Below, piece after piece: positions 19,681 to 29,785 of a DNA stretch of 64,000 bases (within the stretch, counting starts at the first letter, position 1; each line of letters begins with the position of its first letter). The notes beneath the pieces are model-generated. The model made no database searches. It saw only the letters and a list, made by a program, of their open reading frames with translations, and was not told the origin of the DNA. The DNA comes from Petunia secreta (Eukaryota > Streptophyta > Magnoliopsida > Solanales > Solanaceae). Position numbers and translations under genes: made by a program. The DNA is taken from contig JARKIP010000199.1 of assembly GCA_029990175.1 (NCBI GenBank), positions 310,001 through 374,000 on the forward strand, given 5' to 3'.

Positions 19681-21717
19681 GGAGAGCGTCAAGAGAAGGC
19701 CTTCCAAGAATTGAAAAGTAGGTTGAGTACCGCCCCTCTATTGCAATTGCCCGACTTCGGAAAGGCATTTGAGGTTGAATGTGATGCCTCGGGGGTGGGA
19801 ATTGGTGGTGTTTTAATGCAAGATGGCAAACCCATAGCCTACTTTAGTGAGAAGTTGAAGGGTTCATCTTTGAACTACTCTACGTATGACAAAGAGATGT
19901 ACGCCTTGGTGAGAGCCCTTGCCCATTGGCAACATTATCTTTGGCCTCGAGAATTTGTGATCAAGAGTGACCATGAGTCACTCAAGCATCTAAGAGGCCA
20001 AGAGAATCTCAATAAGAGACATGCCAAGTGGGTTGAATTTATTGAGTCTTTTCCCTATGTAATCCAATACAAGAAAGGGAAAGACAATGTTGTGGCGGAT
20101 GCGCTTTCGAGAAAGTTTGCCCTAGCCACCACCCTAGCCTCTAAGCTCATGGGTTTTGAGAGTATTAAATTGATGTACGCTCATGACCCTAAGCTAAAGA
20201 GCATTCATGAAGCTCTTGAAAAAGGGGAAAGGGTAGAGAAATACCAATGGATTAATGGATATATCTTTAAAAATGGTAGAGTGTGTGTTCCCGAGTCCTC
20301 TTGGAGGGAATTATTGATTCGTGAAGCTCATTGTGGGGGCTTGATGGGACACTTTTGGAGAAACAAGACCTTGGCCATTCTCATGGAACAATTCCATTGG
20401 CCAAAGATGGGGGTCCAAGTTGAAAAGCTTTGCAAAAATTGCCTTGAGTGCAAGCATGCGAAATCTAAAGCTAACCCCCATGGTTTGTATACTCCTCTCC
20501 CCGTGCCTACTAGCCCGTGGGTCGATATATCAATGGATTTTGTGATGGGATTACCACGGTCTAGGGGGGGCCATGATAGCATTTATGTTGTCGTGGATAG
20601 GTTCTCCAAAATGGCGCACTTCATTCCGTGCAAGAAGTGTGATGATGCACAACATGTTGCCTCCTTGTTCATTGACAATGTCTTGAAATTGCATGGTGTG
20701 CCTCAAACCATTGTAAGTGATAGGGACTCCAAGTTCCTAAGCCACTTTTGGAGAAGTTTGTGGGGTGCCCTTGGCACCAAGCTCTTGTTCTCTACGTCCC
20801 ACCACCCACAAACGGATGGGCAAATCGAGGTGGTAAACCGGACTTTGGGTGCTCTTCTAAGAGCCATGACCCGAGGTAAGGCCGGGACGTGGGTTGATAA
20901 ACTTCCTCTCATTGAGTTTGCCTACAATCGTACATTGCATAGCTTGATTGGCATGACTCCTTTTGAATGTGTGTATGGTTTTAATCCCTTGATTCCCCTT
21001 GATCTAACCCCTTTGCCAAGGGAAATGGTTGTTAATTTTGAAGGGAAAAGCCGAGCAAAGGCTATGGTTGAACTTCATGCTAAAGCCAAGAAGAACTTGG
21101 AGGAGGCCTATGCAAAGGTTGCTTCCAAGAAGAACAAGGGAAGGAAGAAGCTTGAGCTCAAAAAGGGAGATTGGGTGTGGGTGCACTTCCGAAAAGAGAG
21201 GTTTCCAAACCTAAGGAAAGGGAAGTTGGAACCCCGTGGAGATGGACCTTTTCAAGTGCTTTCCAAGATCAACAACAACGCTTATGTGATTGATCTACCC
21301 GGTAAGTACAATGTGTCTAATACTTTTAATGTGACTGACTTGACCCCTTGTGATGTAGGAGATGGTGATACTGGAGAGGAGGAAGCCATGGTTTCGAGGA
21401 CGAAACCTTCCCAAGAAGGGGAGGATGATGCGGGGCATACCTCAAGGCCGTTCACTAGAAGTCAAGCAAGGTTGATTCAAGACACCCATCTCTACTTGAT
21501 TTGGAGAGACATGGATGAAGGGACCGAGAGTAGCCGGAAGATCATGTTTTTGAGTGCCATGGATGGTGGATCACTTAGGCCACTTGAAGAGGCATCCGGG
21601 GCACATTTGGAAGCAAAACAAGAAGCCACAGGAACGGGCGGACCGCCTACTCAACTAGGCGGACTGCCTACTTTTTGCTCACTCTCTGGATCTCCTCTAG
21701 GCGGACCGCCTCTGTAA
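19681..21717 (+). pseudogene. E2 RNase H and integrase, with LTR-encoded tail
   Basis: Open after the TAG at 19678. RNase H: VECDASGVGIGGVLMQDGK, YDKEMYALVRAL, KSDHESLKHL, NVVADALSRK. Integrase: an H2C2 zinc domain (HCGGLMGH ... CKNCLECK), then the core with its DDE residues in ISMDFVMGLP, VSDRDSKF and GQIEVVNRTL. A GPF-type C-terminal module follows (RGDGPFQVLSKINNNAYVIDLP). The frame crosses the PPT into the 3' LTR, where it encodes RPFTRSQARLIQDTHLYL and then Gly-Gly-Pro-Pro-rich residues over the hairpin block, stopping at 21717. Integrase looks intact but no initiation codon of its own is evident. Confidence 0.9.
21413..21425 (+). other. E2 polypurine tract
   Basis: AAGAAGGGGAGGA directly before the LTR at 21426. 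It is also coding (QEGED). Confidence 0.9.
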
Positions 21718-22274
21718 AACGGGCGGACCGCCTACTCCAAAGGGGCTGGCCGCCCACTCCAAGTAGGCTGACTGCCTACTCCCTAGAAGGCTGGGCGCCT
21801 ACTCCAAGTAGGCCGGGCGCCTAGTGTGCTGAAGGGTTGAGGGATTCCTAGTTTATTTGCTATGTTTGGACAACTATAGCCCTACGTGGCCTTTATTGTT
21901 TTAACCCACTTTAGGGGTATTTTTGAGCTTTCATTGCATGTAAGTGAAGTCTAAAAATACTTCACAAACCTCTTCAAACCTTAGCTTACCTTGAATTTTA
22001 TGAATGATGAAAAGAAACTATCTCTTGTTTGGAGAACCCTTTGTCTTGGTTGCTTGAATTCACTAGTGGAACCTAGTTGAGTCTTGAACCGAAAACCCGA
22101 TCATTCTATTTGCGAGTCCCAAGTGTGACTCGAGGGTAGTTGCATAGTGTAGGTCCTCCTTGACGCCGATACGAGGGTATCACTGAACAAGTTCTCCGTG
22201 GTTACTTCGTAGGGAGTTCGAGTAGTGTCTCACTCCTATCTTTACTTTCCGCGTATTGATTTTGATCCTTATCA
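21426..22274 (+). repeat. E2 3' LTR
   Basis: 849 bp. Differs from the 5' LTR at about ten positions seen by eye, including TATAAA to TAAAAA at the TATA site and substitutions in two hairpins (21660s and 21770s). Ends CTTATCA, followed by the ATATA duplication. Confidence 0.93.
21636..21825. repeat. GC-rich hairpin block in E2 3' LTR
   Basis: Counterpart of 8429-8618. Two units have lost a pair (GGCGGACTGCC and GGCTGACTGCC), both by C to T changes typical of methylated cytosine decay. The first three units are in frame with the integrase tail and encode GGPPTQLGGLP-type residues. Confidence 0.85.
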
Positions 22275-23528
22275 ATATACAACGTAAATCCAAAGTTAAG
22301 GCGTAATGAGTACGCCTATCAGCAGCTACACACGTAAGGAATACGTGGTAGAAAATCCACGAGGCCAGGTGCCTCCAAAGAAATGGATACAAACACTTAC
22401 ATCTTCTAAAAGTTAGCATTGCTAATCAACAACCGCTTTATCCTTTGGTTTCCTTGCCAAACGATCCCACTCTATTCAATAAGCAGAAAAATATATCAAT
22501 TTAGGCTAAAGGCTTCATTCCTCATATCTTAGGGCAATCCTGTTAGGAACCTGATACCATATTCGCATACGCAATACGCAGGCAAGGCCTATATACAGGG
22601 TTTATGGTCACATAACCAAACCCTAAATAAATTATATTTCTATGTTGTCCATAACTCACTGAGTACGAATATATAATCAATTCTGTTATCGGGGTCCAAT
22701 TGGTCCTTGAAACTATCAATTGAACTTATTAAAATGATGGCTAATATCTCAATTTTTACCGTAAAAATATATTCAAACACACGTAATAAACTCAAATAAT
22801 ATATTAGGGTCATTACCTGAATGTTTGAGGATGAAAATTCTACTTTTCTCCGGCACCTTTTCTCATTTTCTGGCATTTTTCTAATATGCTTTATGTTTCC
22901 GTTTCTCTGTTTCGTTCCTCCATTTCCTTTCTCTGTTTCTATCCACTTGAGCTATATAAGCTCCTTCACCGCCTCCTTTATTTTCCATTTTTTTCCTTTT
23001 GTCTTTTCTTTTCCTTTTTTGTCTTTTTCTCCTTTTCTTATATTTTATTTTCTTTTCGTGACAAAAATTAAAATGGTACCCCACGATATTCGAAATAATT
23101 TCAACTTTTGCATACAAGTTATACAAAATATATGTAGCATAATCGCTAAGGCGCGGGTTCCCGAAACTCAAGATGCGAATTCTAATGAATAAAAGTCAAA
23201 TTTTTTAACTTTCGGCATTTTAGCTAAAACTAGTCGAACAACATCGAAATTCACTTTCGAAAAATCACAAAAGTCACAAATAATCATATGAACCTACTGG
23301 CGCTTTCGGATTTCAAATCGGAGCTCATTCGCCAAAACCTAGCTCGAAAATCTCTTTTTAGTATTCATCGACAATAAAAACTGAAACCTTCTTCCGATGC
23401 CTACCAAACGAGGTCTGATTTAACTCAAATTTTACATATAAGTCTCAATGGACCTTACGAATATTTTAAAATTATCGGCATGCCAATCGGAGTCCTAACT
23501 TCCGAAACGACTAACCGAGGTCGTTTCA
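22275..23528 (-). repeat. E1 5' LTR, second part
   Basis: Begins with the ATATA duplication and then continues the LTR (ACAACGTAAATCC) as at 1520. It ends CGTTTCA at 23528. The pyrimidine-rich tract (about 22830-23060) is shared with the other LTR. Confidence 0.88.
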
Positions 23529-23891
23529 TTCGGTTTGGGTATTTTTGGTAGCCATACTTGCTTTCCCCTTGTTTCTTTAGAAATGCGCTTCCAGTCGGGA
23601 CGAGCATTGGGTGAGTACACAGGTTGCTTCTCTATTTCGGCAGGTATGGTCTCACTAAATTCACGTGAAGGCACACCCCAGTCAGATATCATGGGTTCCC
23701 AGGCCATGTTTCTCCCTTCATAGCCTTTGCCTCGGCCATCCCAATAAGCACTGTAAAAATTTGTCCTTTTCTCCTCAGTCCCTGGTGGTGCGCTGATGAG
23801 TTTAGGAGTGAAGTATGTAGTATATCCTCCTTGGATTGTGTCAATGTTCTTCTTATTAGGATTCCAACTTTTGTTGTAGATTTTGCGGTAT
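23529..23891 (-). pseudogene. Tat/Ogre-like (T1) coding relic between E1 and E5
   Basis: The minus strand is open for over 110 residues (KIYNKSWNPNKKNIDTIQGG, then NMAWEPMISDWGVPSREF, ending PKIPKPNE). It continues from the T1 protease at 32067-32590 on one side and into 1-55 on the other, so it belongs between protease and RT of T1. I do not recognise a catalytic domain. Assignment to Tat/Ogre rests on the protease and PBS of the same element. Confidence 0.55.
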
Positions 23892-26050
23892 TGACACGAC
23901 CGAATACTCGGTTAGGCCGTGCGGGCACCCAACCACCCATTCTAAACCTGTCGGGCGAACCCTATTGACTGAATCGATATAAATTGTGAAGAATTACCTA
24001 GAAATGAAAATGAACCGAACTTTAACAACATAAGATAACTCTTAGGAATAGACAAATATACAATTTGTCTGAATAATATAACTAACTACCCAGAATACAC
24101 ATTTTTAAAGGTTTCCAGATCAGACATCTAAGAAGGCTAAAAGATATACACACCTCCCGAAGGGAGCAAAAGTAAAGAAAACTGTAATATCTGAAGTTAG
24201 TGGCCGTAATGAACAAGATGGCTCACCGTAGACAGCTGAAAACGTACTACTCCTCAATCACGACACGGCTGGCTGGGTCCTGGAGTAGAATCTGCCGAAC
24301 GAAAAGAAAGCAAAAGAACAAATAGGGGGTGAGTCATAAGGACGCAATAAGTGCGAACAAACTAGCAACCTCGAAAAAAAGATACGCTAGTTAGGGAAAC
24401 TGAACCGGGCAACAATCAACAAATAAGCAATGTACATATAAGCAGAACAGTAGTCATGTACAGAAAGTCTACACAATGGTATGAAATTAAATGGAATGAG
24501 ATGAAATGAAATGAGATGAAATGAAATGAAATGAAATATGATGCAAAGGGTCACATGTGCCCGTAATCCCATCCCAAAGCAGAATACTCCTGCATTCAAG
24601 GGGAATCCAATATGATAATCAACTGGAGCGGAATACTCCTGCTCCTGGGGCTGAATACTCCTGCACCCGATATAATATAAACCAGAGGTAGAATACTCGT
24701 GCACTATCCTGGGGCGGAATACTCCTACACCCGATATAATGTAAAGCTGAGGCGGAATACTCCTGTACTCAGTATCTGACATAAGAGCGAAATACTCCTG
24801 CTCCTGGGGCGGAATACTCCTGCACCCGATATGATATGCAATGTAATGCATATGAATGCAATATGATGCAATAATACCCTTCATCGGCGCGGGTCTCTCA
24901 TTGACAGCCGGGAAGTAGATGCCAACTCACGGCCAGAGTACAATGCTCAGATCCTCAATGCAATACAAACAACAGGACATAACATATAATATACAATGTA
25001 AATTCAAGGCTAAGGCGTAATGAGTACGCCTATTGGCAGCTACACACGTAAAGAACACGTGGTAGAAAATCCACGAGGCCAAGTGCCTCCAAAGAAATAG
25101 ATATAAACACTTACTGTATTCCAAAGCTAGCCCTGCTACTCAACAACTACTTTTTCCTTTGGATTAACTGCCAAAAAATCCCGCTCTATTCAATAAGCAG
25201 AAAAATTATATCAAATAAAGCTAAAGGCTTCATTCCTTATGTCTTAGGGCAATCCAATTAAGAACCTGATACCCTATTTGCATACGCAATATGCAGGCCA
25301 GACCTATGTACAGGATTCAAAGTCACATAACCAAACCCTAAATAAATTACATTTATATGTTGCACATAACTCACTGAGTACGAATATAGAATCATTTCCA
25401 TCATTGGGGGCCAATTGACCCTTTAAACTATCAATTTAAGTCATTAGGGCGTTGTCTAATATCCCTATTTTTACCATAAAAATATATTCAAACACACGTA
25501 ATAAGCTAAGATAATGAGTTAACATCATTACCTGGAGATTTGAAGTAGAAATTCCACTATTTTTTCACCTCTTTTTCCCTTTTTTTCTCTTTCTTTTCTA
25601 GCCTTTCTTTTCTTATCTTTCTTCGTATGCTTATGTCTGTATATCATAACTTGCTGCTGCTAACGGATTAAATCCCTTAGAGAAGTCGAAATGATCCTAA
25701 ATTTTTCAAGTAAGTTATACAAAGTATATGTAACATATTCGCCAAGGCAAATCTCAAATCGGACTCCCGAAACTCCAGATACGAATTAAAAGAAAAAAGG
25801 ACCAAATTATTAATTCTTTCGGAACTTTAGCCGAAATCAACTGAACAACCTCTAAACTCACTTCAAAAATTCACATATGTCAAAAATGAACATACGAACC
25901 TAGCGATGCTTACTGATTTCGAATCAGAGCTCATTCGCCAAAATTGTGCTCGAAAACCTCTTTTTTACGATTTATCGCTAACGAAAACTGAAATTTCCTT
26001 CTGATGCCTACCAAACAAAGTCTAATTTAGCTCAAATTTTACAGACAAGT
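23892..26050 (-). repeat. E5 3' LTR, truncated
   Basis: Alignable with 29786-31990 but breaks off after CTAATTTAGCTCAAATTTTA at about 26050. It lacks the last 80 or so bases of the LTR. The junction marks a deletion that also removed PPT and integrase. It contains a CGGAATACTCCTG cluster at 24577-24828. Confidence 0.82.
24577..24828. repeat. Hairpin-repeat cluster, E5 3' LTR
   Basis: About eight CGGAATACTCCTG-type units with the same outer-arm pairs as in E1 but in smaller number. Confidence 0.78.
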
Positions 26051-26168
26051 CGAACTATCTTCCTGTAATCTGACTGACTAAGGAAGACTGAGCTGCAATA
26101 CATGCTAAGACTCGATTGGAGTCTAGGAGAAGAAATCTCACGCCAAAGTCGCCAAGGGACTGCAATTC

Positions 26169-27431
26169 TCAGGCCAATGGTCTCATGTTAGCATAAAGAA
26201 AAGCCATGCTGCCCATGGACTTCCTGCTCAAAGCATCTGCTATCACGTTCGCCTTCCCAGTATGATAGCGGATAGTGAGATCATAATCTTTTATCAATTC
26301 AAGCCACCTCCGCTGCCGGCCATTAAGATCCTTCTGAGAGAGAAGATACTGCAGACTCTTATGATTCGTATACACCTCACAAGACTCGCCATAAAGATAA
26401 TGCCTCCATATCTTCAAAGCAAAGACCACAACTGCCAATTCTAAATCGTGAGTCAGATAATTCTTCTCATTCGGCTTCAACTGTCTGAAAGCATAAGCAA
26501 TTACCTTCCAGTGCTGCATAAGAACACAACCAAGGCCCATACGAGATGCATCACAATAGACTACAAATCCACCGGTGCCCGAAGGAAGGGATAGCACAGG
26601 AGCTGAAGTCAATAAGGCCTTAAGCTTTTGGAAGCTTGCCTCACACTCATCGGACCATCGAAACTGAACCGGCTTCTGGGTCAGGTGAGTCAGGGGAACT
26701 GCAATAGTAGAGAACTTCTCCACAAACCTCCAATAATAACCTGCCAATCTAAGGAAGCTGCGAATCTCCGTCGGAGTGGTAGGACGAGGCCACTTCTGCA
26801 CTTCTTCAATCTTCTTCCGATCAACCTTGATATCCTCACTAGATACCACGTGACCCAAAAATGCCACAGAATCAAGCCAAAACTCACATTTCGAGAACTT
26901 GGCATACAACTTACGATCATAGAGGGTTTGAAGAACCACCCTCAGATGATAATCATGTTCCTCACGGCTATGAGAATAAATAAGAATATCATCAATTAAG
27001 ACAATGAAAAAGGAATCAAGGAATGGCTTAAACACCCGGTTCATGAGATCCATAAAGGCTACAGGGGCATTAGTCAGCACAAAAGACAAAACTAGGAACT
27101 CATAATGGCCGTAACGAGTCCTAAAAGCAGTCTTCGAGATATCTGGCTCACGAATCTTTAGCTGATGATAACTAGATCGCAGATCGATCTTAGAAAAGAA
27201 TTTGGCACCCTGCAGCTGATCAAACAAATCATTAATGCGAGGCAACGGGTACTTGTTCTTAATGGTGGCCTTAATTAGCTGACGATAATCAATACACATC
27301 TGCATAGTCCCATCTTTCTTTTTCACGAATAGAATAGGAGCACCCCACGGAGAAATACTCGGCCTAAAAAACCCCTTATCAAGCAAATCTTGCAACTGCT
27401 CCTTCAGCTCCTTCAACTCTGATGGGGCCAT
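26169..27431 (-). pseudogene. E5 RT and RNase H
   Basis: A 420-codon open stretch. RT: MAPSELKELKEQLQDLLDKG, FVKKKDGTMQMCIDYRQL, FSKIDLRSSYHQL, and catalytic box VLIDDILIYS with both aspartates present. LSFVLTNAP replaces the usual SFGLTNAP. RNase H: VYCDASRMGLGCVLMQ, LTHDLELAVVVFALKIW, NVIADALSRKS. These are Tekay/Del-type motifs. The upstream part of the same chain is broken by stops and the downstream integrase is deleted, so this is a fragment and not a gene. Confidence 0.9.
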
Positions 27432-28030
27432 GCGATAAGGAGGGATAGAAATAGGCTGAGTCCCTGGTGCTATATCAATGCCAAACTCGATCTCTCAATC
27501 AGGAGGAAGTCCTGGCAAATCATCTGGAAACACGTCAGGGAACTCCCTAACGACAGGAACAGAATCAAGAGTTGGAATCTCCACAGTGGTATCTCAAACC
27601 ATGGCAAGATACGCTGAACACCCTTTATCCATCATCCGCTTTGCCTTCAGGAAAGAAATAACATGCCCCATGGGTGACAAATAAGAGCCCTGCCACACAA
27701 CCGGTGCTTAACAAGGAAAAGACAACAGAAGAGACTTGGCATGACAATCTAATGTGGCATGACACGACGCCAGCTAATCCATGCCAATAATAACATCAAA
27801 ATCAACCATATCTAGAATTAGAAGATCTACTAGTGTCTCACGACCCCCCAAAAGATATGGTACAAGATGGATAAACTCGATTCACAATGATAATGTCTCC
27901 AATAGGAGTAGAAACACAGAATGGATCACGAAGACGCATATAATCAACATGAAAGCCCAAAGCAAAATAAGGAGATACATATGAATATGTAGATCCCGGA
28001 TCCACCAAAGAATATGCATCTCGATCACAA
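27432..28030 (-). pseudogene. E5 protease and linker
   Basis: The minus strand shows ALVDPGS-like protease text (SLVDPGSTYSYVS near 27985-28020), then LDMVDFDVIIGMD followed by a stop where Trp is expected. Next come HATLDCHAKSLLLSFPC, MMDKGCSAYLAMV and REFPDVFPDDLPGLPPD, leading into RT. At least four stops interrupt it, several at Trp or Arg codons. Confidence 0.8.
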
Positions 28031-29600
28031 ACAGATTAAATACCTGTAACAACAGCTGAGGAAGCCTCGGCATCCTGCCTGGCCGACATTGCATATAACT
28101 GTCTCTGCGGCTGAGCTGAGCCGCTACCCTGACGACCACCTCTAGAGGGACCACTAAGACCACGCCCAAGACCTCTACAGGGTGGTGGTACACCTCTAAC
28201 TGGCTGAGACCCTGGAGGGGCACCCTGAGGCTGCTGCTGCATAGGCGCTGGAAGGCGAGGAAAAGGGCGACTACTACCCTGCTGATGGAGATAAGGGCAA
28301 TCCTTCTTATGATGCCCTGGATCCCGACAGATAAAGCACCCTGCAGCAAATCTACGCTGATCTAACTGAGACTGATCTCGCAGGCGAAACCCAAACTGAT
28401 CTTGAGAAAAAGTAGGCGCGTTCTGAGAACCACGTGCTGGAAACTGAGCTGGTCTGACAGGAGGCCTACTCTGCTACTGATAACTCCTACCTCCATACGA
28501 GGTACTAGAATGCCCTGGACCACGAGATCTCTTACTCTCCTACTCTAACTCTTCTATCTCCAATCTATGATAGGCCTCATACCTCCTGGCAATATAAACA
28601 GCGACATCAAATAGGGTACCATCCTCAATCTCACGAGCCATCTGGAACCGCAAATGAGGAGAAATCCCATAAATAAAACGTCTGACCCTCTCAGAGGGCT
28701 CCTGCACGAGATCTGGAGCATAGCTGGACATCTCTGAAAACAAAAGCTCGTACTCCGTGACTGACAGGTTACCCTGTCCAATCCTCTCAAACTGTCTCCT
28801 CTTCTCATCATGCTGACTGCGAGGGAAAAACTTCTCCATGAATCGATGGGAGAACTCACTCCAGGTTAGCTTAGGTAAGCCCTGCCTAGCTGATCGGAGT
28901 GCGGTCCACCAAGGTAAAGCCGGACCCTCAAACTGGAAGGCAGTATAATCAACTCTATACTGCTCAAGATATCCAAGGGCCTCTAAGGTACGCTGACATT
29001 GATCAAGAAACTCATGAGGCTTAAGCTTATCTGATTTCTGACCAGAGAAATTTGGAGGACTAAGCCGAATAAAATAATGCAGCCTTGGCGGATCATCAAC
29101 TTGACCTGCTACCTCTGGAACATAACCACCTGGAACACAAAATGCTGGGGCTACATGTGGAGCTGGAATGTGGGCTTCCTGAACCTGAGAACCAATATCT
29201 ACCGCAGCCTGAGGAGCTGCCTGAGGGATAGGAGCATCTACGATAGCCTAAGGAATAAAAGCATCTACAGCAACTTGAGGAATATGAGCATCTACGGCAG
29301 CCTGAGGAATAGGAGGTCCCTGGGGCATCTGCGTCGCTAAGAATCTCATAAAAGCGTCATGAAGCGCGGGGGGAACGAATAAGCCCTGCTCCCCTGCCCA
29401 GCAAAAGATGGCACTATCAGAACCTTTGCAGCAGGATCAACATGATCCACCATCCTCGCGGCCTGGGCAACTCTACCTCTCCCTTGACCACGACCTCTAC
29501 TGCGGCCAACACCACCACCTCACGGAGCAGCAGGAATAGGGGCGACCGCTGGCTCCTACGCCTCTCGCTAAACATTCGCTCGTGTTCTCACCATTTACTG
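28031..29600 (-). pseudogene. E5 gag
   Basis: Pieces of a Tekay gag in order from right to left. The core is near 28540-28840 (EKFFPRSQHDEKRRQFERIG, LSVTEYELLFSEMSSYAPDL, RRFIYGISPHLRFQM). A CCHC knuckle CFICRDPGHHKKDC is near 28310-28340. A Pro/Arg/Gly-rich tail follows (28036-28242). Stops interrupt it. Confidence 0.82.
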
Positions 29601-29771
29601 CAGAAAATTAGAAATATTTAACTTCAGAAGAAGACTCACGCACGACAGGGAAAGAAAGAAAGGAAACTGCCTAAATGCCACCACAGCCTCTCGTAGATAA
29701 GTACGGACGTCTCCGCCCGATCAGCAAGACTCTATTAGACACTGTCATGATCTGGAAAGACTCTAGACTGG

Positions 29772-29783
29772 GCTCTGATACCA
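29772..29783 (-). other. E5 primer binding site
   Basis: GCTCTGATACCA, complement of the tRNA-iMet-type PBS, two bases before the 5' LTR. Confidence 0.9.
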
Positions 29784-29785
29784 AC

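Larger units (their letters stand above)
8219..22274 (+). mobile_element. E2: CRM-like Ty3/gypsy element, + strand, interrupted by E3
   Basis: Two 849-bp LTRs (TGATGCGGGG...CTTATCA), PBS at 9071, PPT at 21413 and a 5-bp ATATA duplication define it. It encodes gag, protease, RT, RNase H and integrase in one chain, and the chain continues into the 3' LTR, as described for CRM elements. RT, RNase H and integrase motifs are of the CRM/Reina kind. Without the 6.4-kb E3 insertion it would be about 7.6 kb. It is disabled by stops, a frameshift and an RT active-site change. The LTRs differ at roughly ten places, so the insertion is fairly recent. Confidence 0.92.
56..23528 (-). mobile_element. E1: Tekay/Del-like LTR retrotransposon, minus strand, interrupted by E2
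   Basis: The element is bounded by two LTRs of about 2.7 kb that begin (T)G/TACACGACC and end CGTTTCA on the + strand. The PPT complement follows the left LTR and the PBS complement precedes the right LTR, so the element reads right to left. Its own internal region is only 2784-6798 and contains no intact frame, so most of pol is gone. The 5' LTR was split by E2 at an ATATA target. LTR ends, PBS region and leader match those of E5, which has recognisable Tekay-type RT. E1 sits inside the coding relic of T1. Confidence 0.85.

Noticed and set aside
56..23528. Exact target-site duplication for E1
   Set aside because: Flanks TCAGG and TTCGG agree at only three of five bases; not claimed.
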